From Ectocarpus siliculosus (taxonomy: Eukaryota > Sar > Phaeophyceae > Ectocarpales > Ectocarpaceae), in NCBI GenBank assembly GCA_000310025.1, contig FN648366.1:167768-231767 (forward strand): 64,000 nt of DNA. Reading direction: 5' to 3'. Below, in pieces: positions 1 through 31,571 of the stretch. The translations under genes and the position numbers were made by a program. The notes under the pieces were generated by a model. The model was not told the DNA's origin. It worked only from the letters and a program-made list of their open reading frames with translations, and did not search any database. Every line of letters starts with the position of its first letter. The first letter of the stretch is position 1.

Positions 1-127
1 GAAAGCGGTCGACGAGGGGGTTTAAACGCCGCCATTTTCGGCACCTCCACTTGTACTGTTTCTGCCGTGGAGTCATCTAGCTTTGGAAAATCCGTCCAGG
101 GGGTGTGATGTCGTACCTCACATACGG
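1..127. repeat. Family A inverted-repeat element, right part only
   Basis: The sequence ends with the family A right terminus: an AAATCC-GTCCAGGGGGTGTGAT block followed by a terminal TACGGTA. The left half lies outside the window. The internal GCCGCCATTTTCGGC stretch is shared with the complete copies at 6004, 9569 and 10868. Confidence 0.75.
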
Positions 128-139
128 TAGTGAGCAAAA

Positions 140-440
140 GGGGGGGGGGGGGGGGGGGGGGGTACTCATTTTTCGCAGGCAAAAATAAACCTTTGACCAA
201 GCGTCCTCTTGGAGAGGACGGGGAGGCAGTCAGGTAATCCCATCCCGTAGCCGCTAGAGGGAGCATTGTTCCCACAGGAACAATGAGACGGGGGTTGGGG
301 GGGGGGGGGAGTCACGTTTCGCATGCAGAAAAGACCATTGACCACGCGCATTCTTCGAGCGGACGGACAGATCCCGGATGAAGGTCAATCGTTCTCTCCT
401 ACTTCGTCAAAGGTGGCTCAAAGAGGTTTTCCCTACCCTA
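140..440. repeat. Poly(G)-headed dispersed repeat, copy 1
   Basis: A run of about 22 G is followed by a GTACTCAT, CATGCAGAAAAGACCATTGACCACGCG type sequence and then GAAGGTCAATCGTTC and CAAAGGTGGCTCAAA blocks. The same order of blocks recurs at 4425-4590 and, in part, at 9800-9870, 23.66, 42.75, 62.75 and 62.95 kb. A second G run lies at about 295-310. No coding capacity is seen. Confidence 0.6.
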
Positions 441-640
441 TTGACCTCACTTCATTGTTGACATATTGAGGCTCGAGTTCTAAACAGCTACATTGTAAGT
501 TCGAAAGTGGTGACTTTGTCACAGGTGGCTCAAAGTGGTTTTCCCTACTATCGACCTCACTTCATTGTTGACATATTGAGGCTCGAGTTCTCAACAGCTA
601 CATTGTAAGTTCGAAAGTGGTGGCGCGTTCTGTAGTGCCA
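410..640. repeat. Tandem duplication, unit about 112 bp
   Basis: Two nearly identical units begin with GGTGGCTCAAAG at about 412 and 524 and share a stretch containing TTGACATATTGAGGCTCGAG. They differ by a short indel and a few substitutions. It continues from the poly(G)-headed repeat. Confidence 0.75.
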
Positions 641-864
641 CAATAGTCGAATGGAACGTGTTGGAAGAGCGGCTGGGCTGTTGTTGTTGTTGTTGTTGTT
701 CTACACTGCACTGGGCTGGTTTCTCGAAACTCATGGGGGCGTTCGGTGTTGCTGCTGTTGTGGGTGCACGCTCAGCTGGGACGGCTCGCGCGGTCCCATA
801 ATGATGACTTGCCGCCAATCGGCATTCTACAAGTTTCGTTTGGCGTCGTTCTGTCCGGCTCGTT

Positions 865-1045
865 GCGAAGTCGTTGTTGTTGTTGTTGTTGTTGTTGTCT
901 TCACAACAAAAAACGTTCCGATCTCTCTATCCAGTACTTCCATCTGTCCGTGCCGATCATACACTTGACCGATCATTTCCCGTGGTCACAGACTAGCTGA
1001 AGCAATAAAGGTATACTCAAAACTAAACGGGCCCGAAGGGTGCGC
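865..1045. repeat. (GTT)n-linked dispersed repeat, copy 1
   Basis: A (GTT)n tract is followed by CTTCACAACAAAAAACG, then blocks containing CCAGTACTTCCATCTGTCC, CCGTGGTCACAGACTAGCT and AAAGGTATA. The same order occurs at 1765, 34550, 37255 and 63750. On the other strand the trinucleotide tract is a 3' (AAC)n tail, as in some retroposons. Confidence 0.6.
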
Positions 1046-1484
1046 AAGCCAATTTAAATCATCGGCAGATGGTCTGGGGCCCTCCGCTCTCCTCTACACA
1101 CACGCAATGCTGGATACTGGGTTCGTATTCTACAGCTAATACACTGAACTTTGTCGGGAACGCCAACTGGTACGGCTTCCTCTTGTGCTTGCGTATTCGC
1201 ACAGGAATACGGGTCTCCGGAGACCTCCGGGGGTTCCGCAGATGTGATGGACTTGACGCGCTAACTGCTAGCCAAATGAAGCCCACGGGCTGCTGCTAGT
1301 ACACTAAAGCCCACTGGATGCTGCTAGTCAACCGAAGCCCACGGGTTGCTGCTAAATAGTAAACAGATGCGCACGAGGAATTGTTATTGTCTCACGTTCG
1401 TGAAGGTCTTGGACCTGCAGTACTCCACAATTGCGCCGTTCCAACCCTCCAGCTTCGCCCAGGTGGTCAGGACCTCCCTTAGAG

Positions 1485-1508
1485 TTGTCCCAGCACACTG
1501 ACAAAAAA

Positions 1509-1553
<45 letters not shown>

Positions 1554-1770
1554 TGACAAAGAGAAACAGCTAGCAGAGTGGTTCCCGCACACTTGAACAA
1601 AAAACAAACAGAGAGAGAGAGAGGACGAGCGGGTATAACAAGGAGCTAGATATCGGAAAGCCCCCGCACACTCAACAAAAAAGGAGAGCGGGAGAGACGA
1701 GTGAGGTGACAAAGAGCCTGTTACCCACACGGGGCCTCCCGCGGAGTGACCCCCGCACACTTAAAAAACG
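1485..1770. repeat. Degenerate tandem array with (AG)n tracts
   Basis: Four blocks each start with a C-rich GCACACT motif, then an A-rich run and an (AG)n tract of very different length; the longest is at 1515-1551. Open frames here encode only serine/leucine runs. 1046-1484 holds nothing recognisable. Confidence 0.55.
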
Positions 1771-1930
1771 TTATTGTTATTGTTGTTGGTGTTGTCTTGA
1801 AATAAAAACCGTTCCGATGTCTCTACCCAGTACCTTCATCTGTCCGCGATGATGTTAGCACTTGACCGGTTGATTCCCTCCGGTGGTCACAGGCCAACTT
1901 ACCCAAACAAGGTATAGTCAAACGGTGTGG
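1765..1930. repeat. (GTT)n-linked dispersed repeat, copy 2
   Basis: GTTATTGTTATTGTTGTT is followed by GTCTTGAAATAAAAACCG, then CCCAGTACCTTCATCTGTCC and GGTGGTCACAGGCCAACTT, ending at AAGGTATAGTC. About 1931-2226 contains nothing I can assign. Confidence 0.6.
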
Positions 1931-2226
1931 TATTCGAATTGCTACTTGTATGGGGCCGAGAGATGAGCAAGTCGTATAGAGATACCCCGAGAAAAACAAT
2001 CACCACAGCAGCACAGCAGTAGAAAATTACTTCCGTTGTCCCGCAGCCTACCCGACCCCAATCTCAGCAGATCAGTAACACCCTCTTAATGTTTCCCGTC
2101 ACCTATACGCTACGCAGCTGGCTGGCACTACCTGTTTGTGTTCGTATCTAGCATTAGCACCCCTTGATGACACTACACTGACTGCCGTGCTCTCACGATG
2201 ATCCCCACTCAAGAAGGGGTCACTTG

Positions 2227-2510
2227 TACCGTAGGTGATACAAGATAACACACCCCCTGTACCAATTTTCAAAGCTCGGTTGCTCCAGACCTCAAACAGC
2301 AGCGGCGCCGAAAATGGTGGCGTCGGAACCGTCTACATAGTCGAGAGCTTTCCAACAACGCGTCGCTGTAGGTGATACAAGATACCTCCTGGACCAATTT
2401 GCAAAGCTCGGTTGTTCCACACCATGAAGAGCGGCGGTGCCGATAATGGCGGCGTTGGAAACCGTCTCGTCGAGAGCTTTCCGACAACGTCTCGCTGGGT
2501 TTACGCACCC
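2227..2510. repeat. Family A fragments (two left ends)
   Basis: Two successive left-end fragments, starting near 2227 and 2372, carry GTAGGTGATACAAGATA, then CCTG-ACCAATTT and AAGCTCGGTTG. Each stops before a right terminus, which suggests nested or partially deleted copies. Confidence 0.6.
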
Positions 2511-2526
2511 TCGTCGTCGCCGCTAG

Positions 2527-2747
2527 TACCGTAAATGACGCAAGATAGCACACCCCCTGGACCGATTTTCAAATTTCGATTTATCAACAACAGAAATAGT
2601 CACAGCGCCGCAAACGGTGGCGTTGAAGCTGTCTCGTCCACGGCTTTCCAAAAATGTATCGTTTCATTAATACATCCTCTTCGTCGTGGCGCAATCGAGC
2701 TCTGAAAATTGCTCCAGGTTGTGTGTTATCTTGTGTCATGTACGGTA
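2527..2747. mobile_element. Family A MITE-like element, complete 221-bp copy
   Basis: It starts TACCGTAAATGACGCAAGAT and ends as the inverted form of that sequence (TGTCATGTACGGTA). The inverted repeats extend about 50 bp inward through CACCCCCTGGACC/GGTCCAGG-type sequence. The length equals the copies at 6004 and 10868, and no protein is encoded. Termini of TA-CCG...CGG-TA fit TA target duplication, as in Tc1/mariner-related MITEs (inference). A further right-end fragment follows to about 2808. Confidence 0.75.
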
Positions 2748-2849
2748 ACCGAGCTTGAAAAATCGATACAGGGGGTGTGGTACTTTAGGTCACCTACGGA
2801 GTCAACAGAGGGGGCCGGCAGATAAAAAACGCCAAAATCGGGGCGAAGT

Positions 2850-3062
2850 TACCGTAGGTTGCATAAGATATCACATCCCCTGCACCGATATTACTCCACG
2901 ACGAAGAGGACGCCGAAATTGAGCTCTACGTTTTCGGGAAGCTCTCGACGAGACGGTTCGACCACCGCTATTTTCGGGACCTTCACAGGTTTTCTGCCCT
3001 CGGGAGATATCGAGCTTCGAAAATCGGTCCAGGGGGTATGATATCTTCTGCAACCAACGGTA
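2850..3062. mobile_element. Family A MITE-like element, 213-bp copy
   Basis: Left end TACCGTAGGTTGCATAAGAT, right end CTTCTGCAACCAACGGTA. The internal CGACGAAGAGGACGCC and TTTTCGGGAAGCTCTCGACG blocks are shared with the other copies. Confidence 0.7.
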
Positions 3063-3221
3063 TTCTTTCATCGCCACTGCTGTCGAGCACAGGTTGCGAT
3101 ACGGAGTACACCAGTGTGTGATATCTATGCATCGGACGGTATTTTTCATAGCCACTGTCGAGCTAAGGTTGTTACATGCGGAGTAGAGTTTAGTGGGACC
3201 GGCTTCTCGCCACCAATACAG

Positions 3222-3393
3222 TGAGGGTCACTGTTTAGTGCCGTTTGAATAGTGCTAATGCCCGGTATAGTGCCGGTTCGGTGTTTTCGGCGGGCACACA
3301 CTGAGTTTCCAAGCCATTTGTACTGTGAATAGTGCCGGTCGGGAATAGTACAGGTGAATTTTCTGGGCACATACCGGCACTAAACAGGGACTC
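3222..3393. mobile_element. Family C inverted-repeat element, copy 1
   Basis: Ends match the pattern GTCACTGTTTAGTGCCG ... CGGCACTAAACAGGGAC as an inverted repeat. A second copy in the opposite orientation is at 61811-61957. No coding sequence. About 3394-3630 shows nothing else. Confidence 0.5.
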
Positions 3394-3630
3394 CCACCGT
3401 AAGTGTACGAGGAGATAGAACAGGGAGTGGGACCGCAGACAATATTATTCCATAAACCCTAACCCCACCCCAACTTCCCCGATTGTATGTATGCTTTATC
3501 GAACATGATTACATAATACTTTAAAAAAAGAGTACTAATTACGAAACTGCGAAGGCTACTGATTTGTGTTTTTGGACCTATTTTATAGTCTTGAGCCTCT
3601 GTTTCTGTCAACCGAAATACTGGTATAATG

Positions 3631-3990
3631 TACCGTCCGTTGCATGACGTGTGAGATATCACACCCCCTGAGCCGATTTTCGGAAGCTTGATTTCTCGGC
3701 AGGAAAAATTGCAGTGACGGCGTCGACAAAGGCGGCGCGGCAACCGTCTCGTCGATCGTTCTACGGTAGGTTCCCCAAGATACCACCCTCCCCGGGCCGA
3801 TTTCCGAAAGCTTGATTTCTCGGCAGGAAAGACTACCATGACGGCGTCGAGAACGGCGGCGCTGGAATCGCCTCGTCGGTGGCTTTCCGGAAACGCATCA
3901 TTTGAAATCGGCATACTCTTCGTCGTGGAGTAATTTAGCTTTGAAAATCGGTCCAGGGGGTGTGATATCTTACGTATGCCACCTACGGTA
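3631..3990. repeat. Family A, one truncated and one near-complete copy
   Basis: A left-end fragment (3631 to about 3763) is followed by a near-full copy beginning at the shared CTACGGTAGG and ending ACCTACGGTA at 3990. Both contain the GGCAGGAAA and CGGCGTCGA variants of the family. 3991-4420 holds nothing assignable. Confidence 0.6.
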
Positions 3991-4424
3991 ACTGCGGGCC
4001 CGTTCTGGTCTCCTGTTCGCATCAACACCAATAATATGAGTTTCTTCCGGGGGAACTCGATGAGCGAGAAAACTGGTTCAACCAATCCCAACCTTACTCG
4101 TGGAAGAGAAGACAGCAATCAGAGGTACAGCAGTAAATGAGAGAAAGAAAAAACTCCCCCCTTCCTACAAGCCATGCCGACGGGATGCGTCTTAGATGGC
4201 AATAATGATTACCATGTGAGAAGGAGTGGAGAGAACGCTACATCATGGTAGTCTTAGGAACACCAGAGCGGTACAGTGTGCTTGCGTCTTGATCCAAGCG
4301 GCAGCTTCGTACACATTTTTTTTGCTTTGCACCATGGTGCTACTGCTGTAGCCGCTGCTCCCTTCGGAACACAGAACTTAACTCGTCTACAATATCCCGC
4401 CAACAAACCAATCATCGCCATCAC

Positions 4425-4590
4425 CGAGCCGGGGGGGGGGGCGTGGGGTCTTCTCTTATGTTTTGCATGCCTTATGGTTGGACCATTGACCACGTGTCCT
4501 CGAAAGAACGGAGCATTGTTCCCAGAACCGATCACCGATGGCCAATCGTTCCTTCCTATTTTGCCAAAGGTGGCTCAAAATGTCGTCCCT
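4425..4590. repeat. Poly(G)-headed dispersed repeat, copy 2
   Basis: A run of ten G is followed by TTTTGCATGCCTTATGGTTGG, ACCATTGACCACGTG, GGAGCATTGTTCCCAGAAC and TTTGCCAAAGGTGGCTCAAA blocks, the same order as at 140-440. Confidence 0.55.
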
Positions 4591-4779
4591 AGTCTATCTA
4601 TCCTAAAGATAACACTTCCCGCCTTTTCAAACCACTTCCTATTCCCCAGTACAGCTACCGTCTTCTCTCTATTCATTCCTCAAACATCTCTCTGTACATC
4701 CCTTGTATTTTTCCCAGCTCAGTCATGCACACTTCCCTTCCTTTTCGTACAACTGACATTCCGCGACTACATGAACACG

Positions 4780-5430
4780 AGCCGGGGGGGGTGGTATCTA
4801 AAGTTTTCGCGATACAACATGGATGCATTGAGGACCCCTCCAGTTGGGTATAAGCGTGTTAAGCTGCTGTTCCTCTCCGAACACAGAAAATAACTTGTCT
4901 TATACTTACATATCCCGCCGATAAACTAAACAATTATCGCCATCACCAATCCCGCGGGGGGGGGTGGTATCTCAAGTTTCCGCGATACAACATTGATGCA
5001 TTGGTGACCCCAATGTCCCCTCCAGTTGGGTATACGAGATTTCTACTTGTACCATTGGTGCTACAGAGTGGCTGCTGTTCCTTTCGGAGAACAAAAAAAA
5101 GCTTGTCTACAACATCCTGCCGATACAGTTTTCATCATCGCCTTCCACGATCCGTTGGGGGGGGGGTGGTATCTCAAGTTTCCGCGATACAACATTGATG
5201 CATTGGTGACCCCAATGTCCCCTCCAGTTGGGTATACGAGATTTCTACTTGTACCATTGGTGCTACAGAGTGGCTGCTGTTCCTTTCGGAGAACAAAAAA
5301 AAGCTTGTCTACAACATCCTGCCGATACAGTTTTCATCATCACCTTCCACGATCCGTTGGGGGGGTGGTGGGATCTAAAGTTTTCGCGATACAACATTGA
5401 TGCATTGATGAACCTTGGAACCTTTCCAGG
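4780..5430. repeat. Tandem array, unit about 202 bp, at least three copies
   Basis: Units begin near 4850, 5026 and 5228. The last two are almost identical (period 202 bp) and contain TATACGAGATTTCTACTTG, an A run of eight, and a poly(G) tract before TGGTATCTCAAGTTTCCGCG. The first copy is diverged. The poly(G) run differs in length between copies. About 5431-6003 shows no gene. Confidence 0.8.
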
Positions 5431-6003
5431 TGGGTGCAGCAGCGGTGGTCGCGACATACCGACTGCGGTAAATTGACAGGCAAACAACCACCGGAGCTCT
5501 GCCTTATTGAGTGTTGGGGAATGCACCGCATTTAGTACGGTAGCCGTTCCCTTGGTATAAGCGATGCATCGAACCCGTGGATTATCGGAACCGCAATCTA
5601 TGAACACATAAAAGTGGCAATGTTGTTGCTGCTGCTGCGTCTCCAAAACAGAGTAGTAGTGAGAATGTTCACCGCGATGCTGCCCGCGAGAGAACGAAAA
5701 CGGAAAAAAAATCTTTCTGGTTGAAATTTAAATCTTCCTGGAAAAAAACTGACGAATAGTTGTTGCAGGTGTGTCTGTCGTATGCCGGTACATACCATAG
5801 AGCGGTTTGTGCGTGTGTGCTAAACTCCCACCACCGCAGGGGGCAGTGATGTAAAGCCAACGACAGAGCAGACGCGCACCACAGCAGCAGCAGATGTCTC
5901 CAGCAGCGAGAGGGATATATGTTCACGTATGCACGTAGCCTACATGTTGTACGAAAATGACACCACAATCGCCACCAAAATAGCAAAATTGTTCCCACTT
6001 GCA

Positions 6004-6224
6004 TACCGTATATGACACAAGATAACACACCCCCTGGCCCGATTTTCAAAGCTTGATTACTCGATGACGAAGAGGATACATAAACGAAATGATACATTTT
6101 CGAAAAGATCTCAACGAGACGGTTCCAACGCCGCCGTTTTCGGCGCTGTGAGTCTTCCTGCTGTTGAGAAATCGAGCTTTGAAAAACGGTCAAGGGGGTA
6201 TGTTATCTTGTGTCATATACGGTA
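6004..6224. mobile_element. Family A MITE-like element, complete 221-bp copy
   Basis: Left end TACCGTATATGACACAAGAT, right end its inverted form TCTTGTGTCATATACGGTA. The terminal 30 bp on each side are almost perfect complements. It lies 16 bp beyond the splice donor of the minus-strand exon at 6241-6540. Confidence 0.85.
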
Positions 6225-6240
6225 TACTACAAAACAGCAC

Positions 6241-6540
6241 CTTGAAGACGTGGAGGAAGAGAATCGTCGAGTTCGAGACGCTGGGAAAGGACGACAGCTC
6301 GGGACCATCCGCAACGAGGGTCTTCGGCTCCGCCAGCGGCTGCTCCAGCATCGAGCCCATCCCCCGCTGCTGCTGCTGCTGCTGCTGCTGCGGACGGTCC
6401 TCCGGCTGCAAGAGGGCCATCCATCCAGCAGAAGCCTGCTCGCCGCGGGTGAAGGGCACAAGGCACCCGAGCAGCAGCAGCGCGGACAGGAGCCACCCCG
6501 CGGCCGCCCGCACGCCCAGCCCCGCCGCCTTCGCCGCCAT
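6241..6540 (-). CDS. Sulfotransferase-like protein, N-terminal exon only
   Basis: The exon starts with a true ATG at 6540 and runs 100 codons to a GT donor at 6240-6239. Residues about 13-31 form a hydrophobic segment (WLLSALLLLGCLVPF) preceded by basic residues, as in a type II Golgi membrane protein. An eight-residue glutamine run follows at about 51-58. The exon ends STILFLHVFK, matching the start of the PAPS-binding P-loop region in the plus-strand gene at 59.5 kb (STVMFMHVLKCAG). The rest of the P-loop should be in the next exon. I find none on this strand down to position 1; a family A element sits just past the donor. It may be a gene fragment or have a very long intron. Confidence 0.5.
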
Positions 6541-7997
6541 GCTATTCTCCGCACAGCAAATAGCTTTTGCTGCTGTGGCGCTGAGCCCTTCGTGGAGACC
6601 CCTGTCTCCGTGTTAGCAGTAGTGTAGTGATTAGAGCCCGCTTTTCTCTGTCCGCTGAGAGAGACTCAGACTCCTTTCGCCGGCCTCCAAAAAGCTGTCC
6701 ACTGGTACAAAAGATACAGCGACCTCTTTTCCACAGCAGCAGTTGGGGTAGGTAAGCCCAACCCAGACAAGAGCGAGAGCGAGAGAGAGAGAGAGCACGG
6801 CCTTGGGCCTTGTCCTTTGCCAGACGACCCTCCTCCGCTAAGCGCGCTGTGGTGAGGTAACCACTCGGTCTAAATGTTGTATTGTAGGTGCTGTGATTGA
6901 TTGACCTGATTGGCGAAAGACACCGAACAGGAATACAGTAATAAATATCTATGATAGAGATGGATTCGTTGTGTCATACATACTAAAAAAAAAAAAACAT
7001 CATCACGGGTTTTTTTCGGAGATTCACCAACAAAAGGCGGAAGATCTACGATTCCTATCACGGAAACCGCGCGCAACGAACATGTTGTGCATGACATGCA
7101 TACTTGTACATCCGTGTCGGCCGTTCTCATTGGCGGCAGGTATTGTAGCGACAAGAGGTGTTGACTTCACAGGGCAGTGCCGCTATGTATTCCAAAGAGC
7201 GATTGTACCGAGAGATGCATTTGTGCCAAGTGCTTTCGGTGCCGTTATTCAGAGGGCTTTCCGCTATGTATTAGTACAGGGCACCGCCGCTCTACTCTGT
7301 AGAGGACCGCCGACCCGTATTGTACAACATGGTAACCGATCCTGATTTTCGTCCTGAAAAAAAAACTGAGGAGAGAGAGAGGTTCCCGAGCATATAAGCT
7401 GTCATGTTCTCGCCCGCCATGTATACACACGCCGTACACAAACACTACCTTGCATGCCCTTTGGAGTTGCTTCGGAACCTTCAAGCCAGGTCTATGGTGT
7501 TGGAACCGTCAGATAGGAGAAACCGCTGAATCTTCAGATCTTGAGGCGTATTGTCATCCGTTCAATTTCTACTTCTTCTCAAGCTATACAATTGTATGCG
7601 TGTGTAGAAGGTGCGTATGCGGACAAGTATACATACACGCACAAAGTTGTACCAGTAGTATCCAACACACCCTGTGGGACATACAGCTGTACCACGAAGA
7701 CTTCCGCGTCAGGTGGACCGTACGGTGTTAGCAGGTACTGAGCAGAGACCGGAGCGGTTGCAACATCAACAACACCCTCTGTAGACGGCACTCGCTGGAC
7801 TACAAAAAAAGCAAGCATTAAATAATACAAATAAATAGTGGACGCGGTATCCTCCTATCGTTTTCCTCCAAGGCCTAGGTACATAATGTTTTTGTACTTA
7901 GCACTTAGCACCAGCTGGCATCACTGGTATAAATCATCAGTGTATAGACTTAAAAAGACTCGAAATAAGTCCAGTACCCAGCCGGTTTCCCTCCACT
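6541..7997. other. No gene recognised
   Basis: The upstream side of the 6.2-6.5 kb exon. A short GAGAGA tract lies at about 6775-6795. Open frames at 6.9-7.85 kb are short, lack splice logic and match nothing I know. Confidence 0.4.
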
Positions 7998-8085
7998 CAC
8001 TGAAAAGACTCCACCACATCCCGTTCGACTGTGGGTATGTATGTATATATATCTCGAATGGGTAGTCTTTCAGTGTGTGTTTTTA
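7998..8085. repeat. Family D short hairpin repeat, copy 1
   Basis: ACTCACTGAAAAGACTCC ... CCGTTCGA is followed by TCGAATGGGTAGTCTTTCAG, so the two arms are inverted copies. A close relative is at 46670-46760, and half copies at about 17.30, 43.41 and 57.49 kb. Confidence 0.55.
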
Positions 8086-8227
8086 TTATGCAGTCTACAG
8101 ATGGACCCCGCCTTAACAGTCGGGCTCACAAGCGGTATGCATAGTACAAATCGTACAAAAGAGTAACCAACTTCTTGTAGCGTATACTGCTGTATGCGTA
8201 TGCATACGTTCGGTACAATCGTCGAGC

Positions 8228-8413
8228 ATGAAGTTCTTCTGCAAAACGGGCGCTTCTTCTGTACACCACACACTAAATTTCGGCGGTATGTACTTGGCGG
8301 TGGTATGCATACGCACGGGGAGCGGGAGCCTGGGTGCACTCTTGCGCATCGGCCCGCTGCGCATATCCGCTCGCTGGCTGTCCGCTGCAAACTCAAATAT
8401 GCTTAATTTAAGG
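8228..8413 (+). CDS. Possible first exon, unassigned
   Basis: An ATG at 8228 opens a 62-codon frame that meets a strong donor (AAG|GTAAGC) at 8413/8414. No family is recognised and no following exon was found. The region is rich in GTAC and TGCATAC words, so this may be chance. Confidence 0.2.
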
Positions 8414-8458
8414 TAAGCGTGTGCCATGTGCATAGGAGGAAGATTCCCACTTGCGGTA

Positions 8459-8668
8459 CAGTGGGGGGCCCGGTTTAGCGACCCCGTACAGTAGTGTCAC
8501 GACGAAATGTGGCCGCTGTTCAGGGCAAGTCGCTAGTGTAAATCGAACTACCGTAACAGCTATATATGCAGCTATACTACCGGGGTGCGGCAGTGCCTCG
8601 TGATTTTGTGGTCACGAAACAGGGCATGTCGCCAAACAGGGGGTCGCTTAACCTAGACCCCCACTGAA
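8459..8668. mobile_element. Family E inverted-repeat element, copy 1
   Basis: Left end CAGTGGGGGGCCCGGTTTAG, then CGACCCC; right end GGGGTCGCTTAACCTAG, then ACCCCCACTG. These are inverted repeats of about 26 bp. The core contains TGTCACGACG and TATACTACCGGGGTGCGGC, shared with 28110-28292. About 8669-9568 holds no recognisable gene. Confidence 0.6.
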
Positions 8669-9568
8669 TGTAGAGACAACAGTATGGAGTCGGAGGCGTT
8701 TTTTGTCATTGCTTGTGGTAACAACAGGTACTTCCCGACCGTCGTGCGGAATGCAAAACTCTTGGATCATGCATGCATACATCTACTCCACGGTTGGGTC
8801 CATGTGTATGTCCTCCCCAAAACCAATTCAATAACATGAGCAATAGACGTAAGAGACACTTCATTTGTTGGGTCCGTCCGTCCGTCCGTTCATCTGTCTT
8901 TGAAGTGTTTCGATATGAAAAAGCCAGGTCTTCCACAAGCTGGAGCACCCCACCATTGAGGCCTCGCACTGCACGCAAGCAAGATAAACTCATACTTACC
9001 CATGTATGTCAACATTTCAGGGGTGTGGAGTACATTGTCCTCTCAGCGATAATGCTTCCGTTTGTGTAGATCTAACGTGCTTTCAGCGATGATAGTGCTT
9101 CCGTTTGTGTAGATCTATCTAGGTCGTAGTTCCCAATATTAATATAACGACGAACTCGCAAGCCATGTGCACCTTCGGATTTACACGCCAAGATTAGTTA
9201 TTGTCTACTATAGGCTATCAGCCACCGCTCTCGAACAGGTGCCACGGAAACTGGGCGGTGAGTATGCTATACGGAGGAATTGTCTCTCAACAAACAACGA
9301 CTATTACTAATATTTATCTCACAAACAAGAACAAGTGCGACACTCTTTACCCGTCCATTCATACTTTCGGTTCTTCTATCAGGTGGTGCACTTCAGAACC
9401 TCAGGCTCGTCTTTCTAGGTCTCAAGGGTAAATAAAGCAAGTTGGGGCGACAGCGACCGCAAGACCTACGAAGACAAAGATCAAGGGGGCTGGACCCCCC
9501 CGCCGGACCCTCCCCCCCCCTGTCAGCCAATACTCTATCCGCTGAGGCATGCAAAAGCAAAACCTGGG

Positions 9569-9793
9569 TACCGTAAACGACACAAGATAACACACCCCCT
9601 GGACCGATTTTCAAAGCTCGATTACTCTATTTACTACGAAGAGGATGCAAAAACGAACCGACACGATGTCGGAAAGCTCTCGAAGAGACGGCTTCAACGC
9701 CGCCATTTTCGGCGGTGCCATTAATTCTGTTGTGTAGAAATCGAGCTCTGATAACAGCTTCAGGGAGTGTGGTATCTTGTGTCACCTATGGTA
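9569..9793. mobile_element. Family A MITE-like element, complete copy
   Basis: Left end TACCGTAAACGACACAAGAT and right end CTTGTGTCACCTATGGTA. The right arm carries one change in the terminal CGG. The core has CTACGAAGAGGATGC and CGCCGCCATTTTCGGCG. A poly(G)-repeat fragment follows to about 9870. Confidence 0.75.
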
Positions 9794-9870
9794 CACCCTC
9801 CAGTTGTACGAACCAAGTTCCGTCCTCTCGAGGACGCGTGGTCAAAGGTCCAACAACTAAGGCACGCAAA

Positions 9871-10867
9871 ACATGAGCACGCTCGCTCCCCTTCCGCTCC
9901 TTCCGCCGCCGCCACTGCTGCCGCTCGCTGTCGTTGTATTGTGCTGTCACGCCGGCCTCTAGGAACCGGCGTGCGCCTGCTACGCCCTGTTCACCGACAC
10001 TGACCGGCGGGTGCCTCGACCAGCCTGAGCGGCAGCAGGAGTTCGCTTGGCCTCTTGGAGGTGCTTGAGGAATCTGTTGGTCGGCCAAGAAAAATTATGT
10101 TTGCAGGCGGGCAGCTTATTGTCAGAAGCGTAAGAGAAGAGAAGGTTGACTCAAGACCTTGGTATCACTATTAACGAGTGCGCCGGGCATGTTATCCCAT
10201 GCACAGCAGAAGGGGCCGGGACCGCCCCTCCACCAACACATGCCATCAATGATACACGAAACCCCTACATCTCCGTAGATCAGTATCGAGTGCTGGGTAC
10301 TCCAAACAAAGAAGACGAAGATCGACATGGAAAGGGAGAACACAACCGAAGGAAAGCAGCAACAACCTTCAACCTGTTGCAGTACTACATTGATAGTTCC
10401 ATGCCGCTTCGAGGTGACTATAGTGAAGAGGTACAAATCACATTTCATGATGGCAGATGAGAGCAGAGAGTGGTGTGTGACCAGAGGGTCGGCGGGCAAG
10501 CAGACGTGCCGGTAGAGGGACGCAGAGCTGATACATCTCTCCTCGAACCTGGATCCAAAAAGTGATTGTCGTGATTGTCCATGAAACGTCATGTCTACAG
10601 ATACGTTCAAGCTTCTCACAACAAAAAGGAGTTCGTCTATCGCGGACACCAAACCTCGAGGGGTAAAGAACCGGATTGAGAATTAGTTTGGTGGGGTGGA
10701 GCACTCGAGATTGTTTTGTTTGGTGGCCTGACTCAAAGAAGGCCCCACGCAACATGAACGAATGAACCACTAGTCCTTAGCCATAGCGATGTTTGCAGCT
10801 GGGCCCGGTCGAGCCCCCTCTCCTGGATAGCAATTACTTTCCTCGATCGCATCGATCGCATCGACAA
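9871..10867. other. No gene recognised
   Basis: Long frames on both strands (for example minus 10122-10652) have no domain, no plausible splice signals and no typical composition. The missing 3' exons of the LRR gene should lie to the left of 11234, but I could not place one here. Confidence 0.35.
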
Positions 10868-11088
10868 TACCGTATACGACACAAGATAACTCGCCCCCTG
10901 GACCGATTTTCGAAGCTCGATTGCTCCACGACGAAGAGGATGCATAAACGAAACGATACAGTTTCGGAAAGCTCTCGACGAGACGGCTTCAACGCCGCCG
11001 TTTTAGGCGCTGTGAATCTTTATGCTGATGAGAAATCGAGCGTTGAAAATAGGCCCGGGGTGCGCGTTATCTTGTGTCGTATACGGTA
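10868..11088. mobile_element. Family A MITE-like element, complete 221-bp copy
   Basis: Left end TACCGTATACGACACAAGAT, right end TTGTGTCGTATACGGTA. It has exactly the length of the copies at 2527 and 6004. It lies 146 bp beyond the last LRR-gene exon I could place, so it is intronic or just downstream. Confidence 0.85.
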
Positions 11089-11233
11089 GGAGACCGCGCC
11101 TTCCGTGAGAAACAAGGCAAGCACCCTCAACACCGCCAAAACTCTCTGAACATATTTGAAACGAGCAAAAATCTCCCCAAAACACGGCTGAAACAATCTT
11201 TTGAGCGAGGCTGAGAATCACGCAAGTGAGTAC

Positions 11234-31571
<20,338 letters not shown>

